Positions 9,946 to 21,440 are shown, counted from the stretch's first letter. The stretch is 64,000 nucleotides of DNA from Epiperipatus broadwayi (GCA_028023455.1 JAQFVV010000183.1:928001-992000); one strand, 5' to 3'. Numbers and translations are program-made. Notes: generated from the sequence alone by a model not told the origin.

Positions 9946-10290
9946 CAGCATAATAATGATGGTATGGAGCAAATTTTTCAGGTTGAAGCTTGAGAACATT
10001 TAACTGTTACATGGAAAAAAAACTAGGATTTGCTGCAAAACTATAATTATACAATTTTTAAAACAAGGTTGCCATCTTATTTCATTTTTCACATTCATCA
10101 CAAATAAATGTGATTAAAGTTTTTTAAGTGTACACATGTAATTTTTTTTTAAAAAGTATGTTATTTAATTAAGTTTTATTCTATCTTTGATAAGGTGTAA
10201 AATTTACCTTTAGTAAAGATGATATTGAGCAAACGGTTAGGATTTGAAAACCAGGAGCTCTTGGAATGAACATGGTGACAGGATTAAGAT
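9946..10290. other. unassigned spacer between minisatellite and second F repeat
   Basis: Short AT-rich stretch. The GGATTTGAAAACCAGGAGCTCTT region near 10230 resembles 12100 (GGATTTGAAGTTGGAGATCTT), so it belongs to the long F-repeat unit upstream of its microsatellite. Confidence 0.45.
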
Positions 10291-10392
10291 TTACTTCTGG
10301 ATTATTATTATTATTATCATCATCATCATCATCATCATCATTATTATTATTATTATAATTATCATTATCATCATTATTATTATTATTATTTT
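10291..10392. repeat. trinucleotide microsatellite (ATT)n(ATC)n(ATT)n
   Basis: Interrupted ATT and ATC runs occupying the same place relative to the F repeat as the tract at 9002. Confidence 0.93.
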
Positions 10393-10790
10393 TGTTTCAA
10401 AGATAAACTTTATCAAGACTCAAAAAGGTTTACATGAGTAACATATGAAAACATAAGGTTTTAGATACATGTTAATACTTGATATTCTATAAGCAATAAG
10501 GATTTACAATCTTGCATGTGATAGGGGAAAAACACGATTCACCATAATTGAAAGAAGAATGATCATAACATAAAAAGATACATGTCAAATTATGTTTACA
10601 TAGAAATTTTAAATGGGAACATGAGAAAAATACATGGAAGCACATGATAGCATGAGGGAAATATATATGAGGTGTGGGGTTGGAGTTGATGTTAGATTAA
10701 TATGTGACTGTATATAAATTGGACCTATTTGGTGAGAATAATTATAGTTTTATGGCTGTCTTATTGTTCATGTGTTACATAAGTTGCATG
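10391..10790 (-). repeat. F repeat, copy 2
   Basis: Collinear with copy 1 from AAACTTTATCAAGACTCAAA through the GTTAGATTAATATGTGACTG region. It keeps the internal AT-rich block and TTGTTCATGTGTTACATAAG at its far end. Moderately diverged. Confidence 0.68.
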
Positions 10791-11200
10791 TGAAAAACAT
10801 GAGATTTTGGATACAATTTGATACAAGAGATTACACATGCAATGAAGGTTTACAATTTTACTTAGGATAAAAAAAGTGGTTTACAGTAGCTGGAAGAATA
10901 ATTATTATTGCGTAACATGATACATATTTCAAATTAGGTTTACAAAAAACACTTAATTATAAGTAAGTTTAGTGGAGAAGAAAATATAAATTAATATTAA
11001 AATCTATAGGCTTAACGTTTTTGAGCTAAATACATGAAAGCACATGGTGACATTTGTTAATACATTTAGGGAGGATTAGTGGAGTTAGTGTTTCATTGGT
11101 ATATGGCTGTACATAAATTGTGCTTATTTGTTGGTGAGCACTATAAATGTCAAGGCTGTCTTATTGTTCATGTACTGGGCATTTAAAGCTCATTTGAGGA
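10790..11200 (-). repeat. F repeat, copy 3 (tandem, no microsatellite)
   Basis: Begins inside the unit (GTGAAAAACATGAGATTTTG) and follows the same order to TTGTTCATGTACTGGG. It lies head to tail behind copy 2, suggesting unequal exchange or nested insertion. Confidence 0.6.
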
Positions 11201-12170
11201 AAGATGGTGGAGTGATCTTGTAATCTTCTTTTGATCAGTGGGTTGATGAGATTGTTATATTGTGTTACTCTCAAGTGATGTAGTATTTATTCCAGAGTTC
11301 ACCCTGGTGTGATGTTGAAGCTATGAGTTCATGCATGGTAGGTACTCAAGATGGTTGATGTTCCATATAGTGGGATCAAAGTGATATAGAGAGCAGCTGG
11401 AATTTGTGGCTGTTATAATGATGGATTTGAAGGGAAATTGTCTTATATGATGCAAAACAACCCCTGTGGCATGGTAATAATAAATTTTGACAAATTGTTG
11501 TCAGTATGTCAGGCCTCAACCCCATAGGGTATGGGATTATAGTTTTGTGTTTTTAAGTCTAGGTTTTAAATGTTGTTTGCATTGGTTGATGTGATACTTC
11601 AAATTGGCTTCTTCATTAAAGGGCTTGAAATATCATTGCTATTGCTGATATGGAAATTATTCTTGAGATTGCTGGCATATGTTTTTATGAGATAAAGCTG
11701 TCAAGATGGTAGAATAGGTTTTGTAACTAATCACATTGTCGTATAGTTTATGTGAGCTATTTTGATTGGTTTCAATGATTTAAAATGTCTTTTTTTAAAT
11801 AACAAAAAGCTTTTGTAAATTCAAAATTACCTTACAATAGATGTGTGGTATAATTAATTGTTAATAATTGTTTTAATATATGTTTGAGCGATCTTTTGAG
11901 AATTTAAACTCGGAAATTTTTCATTGTTGCCTAGCAATACTAAGGTTTATTGCCACTAATGAAATATTTTTTCTTGCAAAATATCCATTATACACACAGA
12001 ATTTTTTTTATAACTAGAGAGTTATCTAATTAGGTCAAGTTCAGTCTTTGTGATGACTTGAAATTTATCTTTAAAAAACTAATATTATGAAATTTCTTAG
12101 GATTTGAAGTTGGAGATCTTGGAATAAACTTGGTGACAGGACTAAGATTAATTGTGGAATTTACTGCTAC
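11200..12170. other. unassigned, slightly less AT-rich sequence within the PLE4 interruption
   Basis: No reading frame or known repeat was recognised. An RFX-type X-box look-alike, GTTGCCTAGCAAT, occurs near 11934. The end (about 12095-12170) matches the sequence upstream of the 10.29-kb microsatellite. Confidence 0.4.
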
Positions 12171-12715
12171 CGTCACTACTACCACCACCACCACTGCAAC
12201 CACTCCCACTCCTATTATTATTATTATTATGTTTTAAAGCATAAACTTTATTGAGACTCAAAAAGATTACATAAGTTACATTTGAAAACATGAGACCTTA
12301 GATACAAATTGGTACATGATATTATATATTACATAAAGGTTTACAATTCTAAACATGATTTACATTAATTAAAAGAAAAATAATTATTACATAACAAGAT
12401 ACTTATATTAAATTAGGTTTACATAGAATTTTTAAATGCGATGTTGAGAGTAATATGTGGAAACACAAGATAGTATGATTATTGAAAACATACTGGAGGA
12501 GGGTTGAATGTGGGTGTTAGATTGACATATAGTCCCAAAAAAGTTGGCCTCATTTGATGAGAATACTATAGTTTTTGTCTCGTTACATAAATTTCATGTG
12601 GAAAAAGATGGAAAAATACTAATCGGCATGAATTGCATCTTGGGAAAATGGAAAAACACCATGTCGGCATGGATTTATCTTGGGAAAAGGAAAGAACTGT
12701 ATTCAACATGAATCA
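12171..12715 (-). repeat. F repeat, copy 4, with microsatellite head and minisatellite units
   Basis: An ACC/ACT- and ATT-rich tract (12171-12232) precedes the F unit (12233-12600). The unit ends directly in two to three 42-bp minisatellite units (12601-12715). The same order F repeat then minisatellite is seen at 9089-9945, so the two form one larger repeat unit. Confidence 0.7.
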
Positions 12716-12717
12716 CT

Positions 12718-13430
12718 TTTTTATTAATAATGATTTTATCCTTTAATAACTTTATATAATTTTGTATACTTTAATGGATAATTATTTTTTTAAATTATTA
12801 AATCAAATTGCTTATTATAATCTTCTATATTTGAGAAATAAGTGATAACCATATATGTTTTTGATTTTATAGTATTTATTTATATTTTTGTCTATATTTA
12901 AATACCAATTAGTTATATTATTATCAATATTAGTTTTTCATACATAAATGCTTTTATTTTATATTTACTTATGATTTGACTTATGTGAGATCTAAATATG
13001 TGAACTTATTTTTTATTATTTTCTGCTGTCTTTGAAATAAATCTTGTGTTAAGATTTGTAGAGGTCCCTACTGTCATTTATTCAAGAGCATGGTCTTAAG
13101 GTTATTGCCTTAATATATATTATTATTTTCTGTTGTAAATTTTGTATTTATGTCTAATTTATTAATATCTTCCAGAAAAAAAAAGATTCCATTTTGGTTT
13201 TTATTAAAAATGAGTAGATAGTCAGCAACATATGTTGTATAAAAATTGAAGCATTTTTATTATTCACTATTAATTCTTCGAATGCTTCCATATATATTGT
13301 AATGGCTTGCTTGATATGAATTAATCAAGTTTAATTGATTCAGGCACCACCTGACAGTACTTTCATGAAATATATTGCCCATATACTTTATTCATATATT
13401 TTAATAGAATTGGACAATATTTTTTCTTAA
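12718..13430 (-). pseudogene. decayed PLE4, reverse transcriptase part
   Basis: On the minus strand: SYQASHYNIYGSIRRI, then YVADYLLIFN (the YVDD box with one Asp changed to Ala), then FLEDINKLDIN, KFTTE and FTYLDLT. These are typical of the PLE RT palm and following region. Stops and shifts are frequent. Its downstream end (12720-12850) matches 15790-15930 on the plus strand in the other PLE4 copy, and its missing 3' half lies at 8260-9000. Confidence 0.62.
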
Positions 13431-15125
13431 TATGTAATAATGATGAACCCCACACTACCACTATTTGCAATACCTGACCAAATCACATAGAACATGAGTT
13501 ACTCCTGATAAAATAACATGGAATTAATATATGGACCAGACAACTTTTACATAAAAAAGTTAAACACACATTATTTAAACAAATAATAAAATGATAATTT
13601 ATTTACAAAGTAACATAATTGTCATAAAATTTATAATTTTCTTTTATTATAAACCTACTTCCATTAATGATTATATTATAAGAATTTATTAAATACTGAA
13701 AATTTTCTATATAATTTAATTACCTTTATAATTATAATTTAAACTATTAAATTTAACTGAATGGTGATTTATTTAATAGTCATTTCTTAACTGTCTTTTA
13801 ACTTTTAATTCACTCACACATTGCAAAACAAATACAAAATGATGTTCTAAGTTTAATCTTCATTTTAAATCATTTCATTATATTTTATAATACCAACACA
13901 TTTATAGGAATGAGTACACATTCCATTGAGTAAATTGGTCTTAATACACTCTGGATATAATCCTACGATATAGTTGACTCTCACAAATATAATACATTTA
14001 TTTTTATATTTAGTTTCATAATCTAGATACACACATATTTCTAGTATGAAATTATTATAATTAATACACCTTATTCATAATAATAATTCTAGGGTGTGGT
14101 TACTTTAAGTTCAAATCCCATTTGATAATAATTCCACTTGTTTAAAAATGCAGTCGTTCTTTTTGAATTCAACTTCAAATTTACAAATCAAAACCATAAA
14201 TAAATTCACCATATAGATATAAACAGCTTAGTTTTATTTCACTTATGGTTCATAATCTACATGTTGTGCTTGAAATGCACATCTGTGAAGCTATGTTAAA
14301 AGTTTATATTTACTTAACGCTTTTGGGAACTTCATGCTTCCATATTCATAGCTTATAATAATAATGTTTGTTGTTAGCTTGTCTAATAGAGATGAATGCA
14401 AAAATACTCAAATCACTTAGACATCCCATTTTTTTAAATAGAGAAGCAAGAATATAGTATATTTTATCCATTTAATAGTCATCTATACAATTGCATTTAT
14501 GCCATAAGTTCTAACACATATAAAGTCTCATTCATAGTAATTAATTTGAGATGGGGTTAATTTATATAGAAATAAACTTGTTCAAATTTTAAATAAGCTT
14601 TAGTTTTAAAAACACAATAATTATACTAATGCTCTTTATTTCTAATACTTGGACACTTCCTGTTAAATATTTTTACTCACATGCACATTCCATTTATTCA
14701 AAAAGACTATTGCATCACTAGATTATTTTATTTAACTTCACCTACTTGCTGATAATTTTAACATAAAAAAAATCCTCATTCTTTTTGTGTGTGGAAATTT
14801 GTTTTGAATTGAGATAAAATTCTAATTAATTATACATGCAATAAAAGAAAAGACAATGTGAATTTTATATTTTGGCTGCTTTAAATACAGCTAGAATATT
14901 TATACACTTCAATGCAAATGTGGGCCCACTTTTTTTTTTTACAAAACATTTGCCTCTTCCTTTAATCAATCAGCTAAACAATATATTTTATAAATACCTT
15001 ATGTCTAATAAAGTATAGTTAATTATATTTATAATACTCTGAGAAGTCATAAAATAAAACAAAATTGTAAATATTTTAAGATATCGGTCTAATCAATATC
15101 CATTTTTTGTTTTTAACTTATATAT
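13431..15125. other. AT-rich sequence, nothing firmly recognised
   Basis: No coding signal. A tRNA-like B-box string (GTTCAAATCCC) near 14110 follows GGTGTGGTTACTTTAA and may be a worn SINE fragment, but no A box or tail is convincing. Confidence 0.4.
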
Positions 15126-15127
15126 GA

Positions 15128-15600
15128 ATTTTATGTGATGTGATGTGATGTGCTATGACTTCTCCTTAAACGGAGTCAGGAATCTCTCAGCCACTATGCC
15201 CAGAGAAACCTGTTAGCCACTTTACCTTCCTCTTCCATTGTCCACCCTAAGTTTTCCCATAATCTGCTCCATCCCATTTCCACAACATAATCTTTGTCAA
15301 ATCCATGACCTTCATATCTAAATCCTCCTTATTTTTCCCAAACCTAGCATAAAAACCAATAACTCACTTTCTGTATAATCACTTTGTTCATATTTAACCT
15401 TCCATAACTTCATTATTTGTACCCTTTCTGCTTCCAAACATTTACATTGAAGTAACAAATGCCTAATATTTTCTATGCTTTCCTTACACAACTTGCAGAC
15501 TAAATCACCCATATTTTTCCAATTATGTGTATATTCCCTTGTTGCTAAAGATCCCGTTCGAGCCTTATACCTGAGCATTACTTAGCACTCCACCTAGTGT
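15128..15600 (-). pseudogene. 3' end of a non-LTR retrotransposon (LINE-2 family here)
   Basis: The minus strand encodes the C-terminus of a LINE protein. MLRYKARTGSLATREY is followed by a Cys/His cluster of the form CxxC...HLLLQC (15430-15490), seen after the RT in many animal LINEs. Termination is followed by a 3' UTR and a short (CATCA)n tail at about 15130. A longer relative lies at 44.3-45.8 kb in the same orientation. The 5' side is truncated next to the PLE4 copy. Confidence 0.72.
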
Positions 15601-15689
15601 TCCTTTTATTAATAGTCCTTTCTATTTATAATTTCTTTGCAATTAATTTTCATAATTTCTATCAAGTATTTTATTAATATTTACATTTT

Positions 15690-16720
15690 TGATTTTTATT
15701 GTTTATATATTTATTAATTTAATTTTAATGTTTTTTTATATATTAATATTAGTGTATGTTGATACTGCATCTATTTCCCCAATGTTATACAGGGCTATAA
15801 ATTATTGCTCAAATATAGAAGATTATAATTAAAATGTAGACTTAATGATTGAAGAATTTAAAGATAATAATTATTTCATAAAGTTTTAAAAAATAATATA
15901 AAGTTATTAAAGGATAAAATTAATAATAGTAAAAAGTTGAAAATAAAATAATAATAAAATTTAAAAAAATTAAGTAAAAAACAAAACAAATATATACATA
16001 TAAAAACATGTAATAACAACATAGTATAAAAATATAAATAAAATTAATAAAAACATTAATAATATAGTAAAATTTAAAATATATACATACTTAAAATTAT
16101 AAAAATTACACAAATGGAGTATATGAAATCAAATGCAAAAAATATCAAATGCAATTATGTAGACACAATTAAGAATTTACTTTCTATAAGATTAATCTAG
16201 CACAAATATGATAAAAGATTGCCTATTTATTTACATTCAATAGGGACAGAGCATAAGCTTAAAAAAGATGACATAAATATAATTCACTATACTAACAATA
16301 GGAAAGAGAGAAAACTTAAAGAAGATAAAGTAATTAAAATTATTAGACATGCTTAAATAAAGATTTAGGCTTGAAGATATTACTTTTATAAAAGTTAATT
16401 CCATTAAACTTAACTTAATCATTAAATAAATTTAGGAAGTAGAATAAATAGTTATAAAACATACAAAGGGATTTATCATATAAAGTAAAAGTTAATAAAT
16501 TTAAAAAAATATCAATTTAAAAAATTGTGAGCTACAAAATTAAAGAATTAAGGAAGATAAAGTTAAAAATAAAAATAATTAAAAATATATAAATTTATAT
16601 ATGGAATTATATTATAACTAAGTAATGTATAAATAAAATTATTATAGAATAAACAAAGTGATAAAAATAAATTAATTTAATAATAAAATGATTAAAGTTA
16701 TATAAATGTAAAATATAAAG
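15690..16720 (+). pseudogene. second decayed PLE4 copy (post-RT and GIY-YIG region)
   Basis: The plus strand contains NGVYEIKC (GIY-type motif, about 16113), then IYLHSIGTEHKLKKDD and IIHYTNNRKERKLKED with stops between blocks. The order and spacing match 8260-9000 and 12720-12850 on the minus strand, including the 3' UTR to about 16700. The RT itself is missing upstream, where the LINE-2 3' end lies. Confidence 0.62.
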
Positions 16721-17001
16721 AATGTTTAAAATATTCTATATAAAAATTTATCTTCAAATATAAAAACAGTGAAGTTAATATTTATAAAGTTATTAAAAAA
16801 ACTGTTTCAGTGAATTTGTTGGATTTATTAAAATATAATTATAATAATTAAAAAAGCAAGTCATATATAATGTGACATTACTTTTATAAGCTTGTAGTTA
16901 CAAAAATGCAATACAAAGAGCGTACCAATAGCTCAAACAAGTTCTTAATTAATAAGTGCAGTATGAGAAAATATTTAAAATCTCTATCCAGAACACTCTC
17001 A

Positions 17002-17047
17002 TCTCCAGACCAACTGGTTTCGAGCTTATGGCTCACATCAGTGGAGA
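17002..17047 (-). ncRNA. type I hammerhead ribozyme, family A, left arm
   Basis: Stem I UCUCCA/UGGAGA (6 bp), CUGAUG with U9, stem II GAGC-CAUAA-GCUC, GAAA, stem III from ACCAGUUGGU, cleavage triplet GUC. All other core bases are present. Confidence 0.82.
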
Positions 17048-17545
17048 GCTAGAATATTTGGACACTGGATCTAAAATATAAACTCAAAACCCAGCACTTA
17101 TTTCAAATGTATATTTAAGTAAAAACTCTGAAATTTTTAGACATGAAAATATCATCAAATCCAGCTATCTAACTTAAATAGCTATATGGGCCTGAACTAA
17201 ATTCAGATCTACCATATTTCAATTGCCTCAGCATAGCCAAAGCCTTAAAGGTAAAATATGCTCTCTGTATTGCATTTTTGTAATTACAAGCTTATAAAAG
17301 TAATGTCACATTATATATGACTTGCTTTTTTAATTATTATAATTTTACCTTTAAGGCTTTGGCTATGCTGAGACTATTAAAATATGGTAGATCTGAATTT
17401 AGTTCAGTCCCATATAGCTATTTAAGTTAGATAGCTGGATTTGAAGACATTTTCATGTCCAAAAATTTCAGAGTTTCTACTACATATGAAATAAGCACTG
17501 GTTTTTGGAGTTGATATTTTAGGTCTAGTGTCCAAATATTCTAGC

Positions 17546-17591
17546 TCTCCACTGATGTAAGCCATAAGCTTGAAACCAGTTTGTCTGGAGA
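17546..17591 (+). ncRNA. type I hammerhead ribozyme, family A, right arm
   Basis: Same fold as the left arm. Stem II is AAGC-CAUAA-GCUU, so the closing G-C pair of the left arm has become A-U through two matched changes. Stem III has one G-to-U change. The site GUC is kept. Confidence 0.82.
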
Positions 17592-17690
17592 TGAGAGTGG
17601 TCTGGATAAAGATTTTAAATATTTTCTCATACCGCACTTATTAATTAAGAGCTTGTTTGAGCTATTGGTACAGTCTCTGTATGACATTTT

Positions 17691-18118
17691 TTAAAAATAT
17701 AATTGTATTATGTATAATCTAATATGCAGATATATAGTATATTGTGAAAGATATATTTCATATATGGCTCTAATGTATTTACATTATTTACCAATTAAGT
17801 CTTGGGCATCATTAGCTTTATCTTCATTTATTATATGTTTCTATATATTAAAAATGTATTGATTATGTGGTTATATATGTTTGAAAGTTGCAGCTCCAAA
17901 AAAGACTGTGGATCAATTAAAATTATAAGAAAATATTATCATGAAATAAATAAAGTTTACAGCATTGCAAAAAGTGAATAATGAAAAGTGTATTGAATGT
18001 TATTATATGAATATATATAATCAATACATAAGAAACTGAGAAATGGAAAAGCTTTACACTATGTATTGACATTTTTATTTACCTTTTACATATATAATTA
18101 ATAATTAAAACTTTAAAA
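17691..18118. other. AT-rich spacer, nothing recognised
   Basis: No repeat, coding or RNA signal was seen between two inverted ribozyme elements. Confidence 0.5.
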
Positions 18119-18447
18119 TAGGTAAAACTCTACATACAGTAGTGCCACGCAGTGCAAGCCAGAGTAATCAATGGATTCCAGATAGCTTGTACATAAAATC
18201 CTTATCTAGTGCCTACTCATCCAATATTCCCAGACTAGTCCCCAGCTCATGGCTTTCTTCAGCAGAGCTGAAGAAAGCTCCTCTGAGATCCAATGCTCCT
18301 CACTAAAGAAAGCCACGCTTGGGGAATAGTCTGGGTTTATTGGATGAGTAGGCACTAGATAGGGATTTTATGCACAAGCCTTCTGGCATCCATTGATTAC
18401 TCTGCCTTGCACTGGGTGGCACTACTGTATGGAGAGTTTTGCCTGTT
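18119..18447. mobile_element. family B element, inverted dimer
   Basis: The arms start AGGTAAAACTCTACATACAG and end with the inverse of AGGCAAAACTCTCCATACAG. Both contain the GTAGTGCCAC, AATCAATGGAT, and CTAGTGCCTACTCATCCAAT blocks. Each arm has a worn hammerhead. Minus, 18229-18262: CUGAAGA with GGGG in place of GAAA. Plus, about 18296-18338: CUAAAGA. Beyond the right arm is a family-specific tail ending in GTGATCATGTGATGTTTAG. Confidence 0.8.
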
Positions 18448-18469
18448 TTAATAACAGTTATGAGCAAGC

Positions 18470-19080
18470 ATAAGATATAGTGATCATGTGATGTTTAGTG
18501 GTTTAATTAAAACATTATATCTTTAATAATATAAATGGTGATAAAATTGAAAAGAGCTAAAGTTGTATCAATTATATAAATTATTACTTAGAACTCATCA
18601 ATTATATCTATTAACCTTTTAACAGCTAATTATATTATTGGTTGTATGAGGTAAAAATCAAATCTTTTAATTGGCTAACTCACAAACTGAAGACAAAGCC
18701 TATTGTTAAAACATATTCGCCTATAATATTAAATTCAACTCAGATACATTTATAAAAAGTATATTACTAATTTTTCAGGTTATGAAGAGAACGAAAGTTC
18801 TTTCAAAAATAAATTGCTATTTTTTTATTCTAAAATATTCAATTTCGGCAACATAAAAGCTATAATATAAACAAAAAGGTCGACTTTTACGTTATAGAAA
18901 AGTAAATATTTCTTTTTATTAAATCTTTAATATTTTTACTAAAATCTTCAATATTTTTTGAAAATAATTTTGTTTTTTTAGTATTCTCTCTGAAAATCAT
19001 TTGTAATTACTGAATATATACTTAATATTCTTTAAAATTATATTCGAAACGAAAATCTCAGCATTTTTCTTTATTTTCTT
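18470..19080. other. AT-rich sequence, nothing recognised
   Basis: No repeat match or coding frame. It lies upstream of a promoter-like segment. Confidence 0.4.
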
Positions 19081-19104
19081 TGATCAGGCAGTTTCTTTGT
19101 TCTT

Positions 19105-19245
19105 TCCAGCCAATCAGAATGTCTTTTTCGGCTGAGAGCTCACTAACAACCAATTACAACCGATGTTCTTTCTTTGTTTAGGTTTAAATGCGTTTTTTTT
19201 TTATTTTTTACTTGTAAAATAATTCGGAAGAGGCACCATCTTACA
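19105..19245 (+). promoter_or_regulatory. possible host promoter (two CCAAT boxes, ETS-like and YY1-like sites)
   Basis: CCAAT at 19110-19114 and 19150-19154, CGGAAG at 19225-19230, and ACCATCTT at 19235-19242 lie within 140 bases in one of the few non-repetitive stretches. This arrangement is common at TATA-less animal promoters. Motif matches alone are weak evidence in 64 kb. Confidence 0.3.
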
Positions 19246-19315
19246 GAACTTTTAAAAACCTATTCAAAACCTATCAAACAAATTTTTTAGCATAAGAACT
19301 GACAGAGTTAGAGTG

Positions 19316-19363
19316 ATGTCAGATGTCTACGAGGAGCTTCATAAGAGACAGGAAAAGGGTTAA
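19316..19363 (+). CDS. possible first coding exon or short ORF, unrecognised
   Basis: ATG at 19316 opens MSDVYEELHKRQEKG then a stop at 19361. The composition is unlike the AT-rich surroundings, and it follows the promoter-like cluster by about 70 bases. A GT at 19359 could be a donor joining to a distant exon, but it fits the donor consensus poorly. No family is recognised, and it may be chance. Confidence 0.18.
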   Translation: MSDVYEELHKRQEKG

Positions 19364-19379
19364 AGATGAGTAAACAATA

Positions 19380-20335
19380 AAAAACTATTTTACCTAAAAA
19401 GTTTATAGTAATAAGATATTTTTAATATTTTCAATTTTACATATACTTTATATTACTGCATTCTATTATCACTTGATATGTATTTTCACAAGTCATATAT
19501 CTATTTCATCAGGTAGTCATACATTTTAACTTGGTATCATGTAATTACAATAGGTTTAAACTTTTCTCTAAAAAATGTAATTCAATATAAATAATAGGTA
19601 TAATATAATAATACAACATGCAGCACATATACTAAGAAAAGCTTGTTTAATTTTTTTAAAATAAGAGTGTTCAATGCAGTATACTAAGAATGTTTTTGAC
19701 TAACTGGTATTATCCAAGAGGACTACAAGATTTATAGAAGAATCACAAAAGTGGTGATTAACACGTGATTCTTCTATAAAATCCCACAATCCTCTCTAAT
19801 TTTTATAGCTATGAGTATAACAACTAGTTAGTTGAAAGCATGATTACCTAACTATGTTGGACATTTTTATTTTAAAGTATTAAACAAGATTTTTTTAGCA
19901 TACATGGGATTGTTGTACTTAGTATTTATATTGTAATAAATTAGTATCATTATATATTAATCTCTCATAAATTGAAATAACTCCCCATTGTGTTTATCGT
20001 AAAAAAGGTATTTTTTTTAATAATAATAAAAATATATTAAAAGATCTACTAAGAATTTTATTTCACAGGAGGAAAGAATGTAATATTTCCAATATTTTTT
20101 ATATTAGAATTCTATAACAATACGTTAAAAATGACCATAAAAATATTTCAAAATGGATGAAAGTAACACAAATTTCAATTAATTTTGTTATAAATGCTTT
20201 TGTTAAGGTTGTGAAAAGTAATAATGTAACGTGAACATTTATTGTGATGTTTATTTTTTAAAAAAAACTATTTGGTCATATCAGACTAACATTATATAGA
20301 TATAGCCACTAAACATCACATGATCACCATTTCTT
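19380..20335. other. AT-rich sequence, one small hairpin
   Basis: Near 19730-19790, AGAAGAATCAC and GTGATTCTTCT form an 11-bp hairpin with flanking complementarity. Nothing else was recognised. Confidence 0.4.
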
Positions 20336-20339
20336 ATGC

Positions 20340-20456
20340 TTACACAGAGGCTAAACTCTCCATACAGTAGCGCCACCAGTGCAGACTTCTGGCATCTATT
20401 GACGAGTCTGGCTTGCACTGGGGCGCTCGCTATTGTATGGAGAGTTTAGCTTCTTA
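20340..20456. repeat. family B terminal hairpin (internally deleted copy)
   Basis: GCTAAACTCTCCATACAGTA at one end and its inverse at the other enclose about 70 bases with the TGCACTGG blocks only. The ribozyme and the central part are deleted, leaving a MITE-like hairpin. A family B tail (CACTAAACATCACATGATCA) lies just upstream at 20309. Confidence 0.75.
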
Positions 20457-20459
20457 GTA

Positions 20460-21110
20460 TATAGATATAGATTGGAAAGAAACGATGTATTTATTTTGTC
20501 AATTATTGTTTTCGAAAAAAAAAATGATTAAAATATAAAATTTATTTTAATAATAATATTAACAAAAGGTTGAAAGAAATAAAATAAAATAGCGTAATAT
20601 ATTTATCTTTTAGTAAAGTTTAGGAATTTTACACGTTACCTTATTATTACCTCGCTTCTTTCGTGTAATTCAATAGTAAACAAGCTGAAGTCTTTAATAT
20701 TAAAAAAAGATTGCTTTCTCAGTCGCAAAAAATCAATTAGAAGCCTGTAAGTATGCATTGATTTGATTTTAATGGACCCTTTAACTCTTTTGACATTAGA
20801 GCAGGTAGAAATTTATATCGTCTAATGACAGTAACTGATTCGTTTAAGAAATTAAATTTTCTTGTATATATATATGTGTGAATAATGCAGGGATTGCATA
20901 TGCCAGCAATTGGATTATCCTTTGCCATGTGTTTGCAATCTGAGTTCTAATTTGTCTAGGTAAAATTTGGAGACATTTTATCAGGATTGATTGGATAGTT
21001 TTCCAATTACTGATTAATATGAAACAAAGGTGGGAAACTAGTAAAGCTCTCCCCAGTTGGCAATTAGGAAGTCTGGTGAGGTATATCTACTTTATAGTTT
21101 CTTAACCCTT
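20460..21110. other. AT-rich sequence, nothing recognised
   Basis: No repeat or gene assigned. The short minus frame near 20737-20928 has no family resemblance. Confidence 0.4.
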
Positions 21111-21393
21111 TTCCCGCTCCAGACTCCTCCCCCCCAAAACACTCTCACTTTGTTTGTTTTTTTATGATAAAATTTTTTTAATATTATTTAATTTTTTTTA
21201 AAATTTTTGTACGTGGGGTGTTTTTGTTTTTTTTTTAAAATAAAAAAAAAAAAAAATTTTCAAATAAAAAAAAAAAAAAATTTTTTTGGGTTGTTTTTTT
21301 TCCCAAAGACTTTTTTGTTGGGGAAAAAAAAAAAAAAATAAAAAAAAAAAAAAAAAAAGAGTTTTTAAAATTTTATTTAATAAATTTTAAAAA

Positions 21394-21434
<41 letters not shown>

Positions 21435-21440
21435 TGAAAT
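21110..21440. repeat. anomalous homopolymer-rich stretch
   Basis: Runs of A, T, G and C from 6 to over 40 bases alternate with no repeat unit. It begins abruptly after ordinary sequence and ends in poly-A. It resembles low-quality or miscalled sequence more than a biological repeat. Confidence 0.6.

Larger units (their letters stand above)
16851..17690. mobile_element. family A ribozyme element, head-to-head inverted dimer
   Basis: The left arm (16851-17265, sense minus) and right arm (17346-17690, sense plus) are inverted copies of one unit. Each carries the hammerhead, a GGATTTGAAGACAT-type block, and an AAGGCTTTGGCTATGCTGAG block near the centre. An internal copy of the terminal sequence (17270-17335) sits between them and is the inverse of the outer left end. 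No protein is encoded. Compatible with a non-autonomous hammerhead retroelement (retrozyme-like). Confidence 0.85.

Noticed and set aside
14090-14130. tRNA gene or SINE from a B-box-like GTTCAAATCCC
   Set aside because: No cloverleaf and no A box at a proper distance could be drawn, so only mentioned in the spacer entry.
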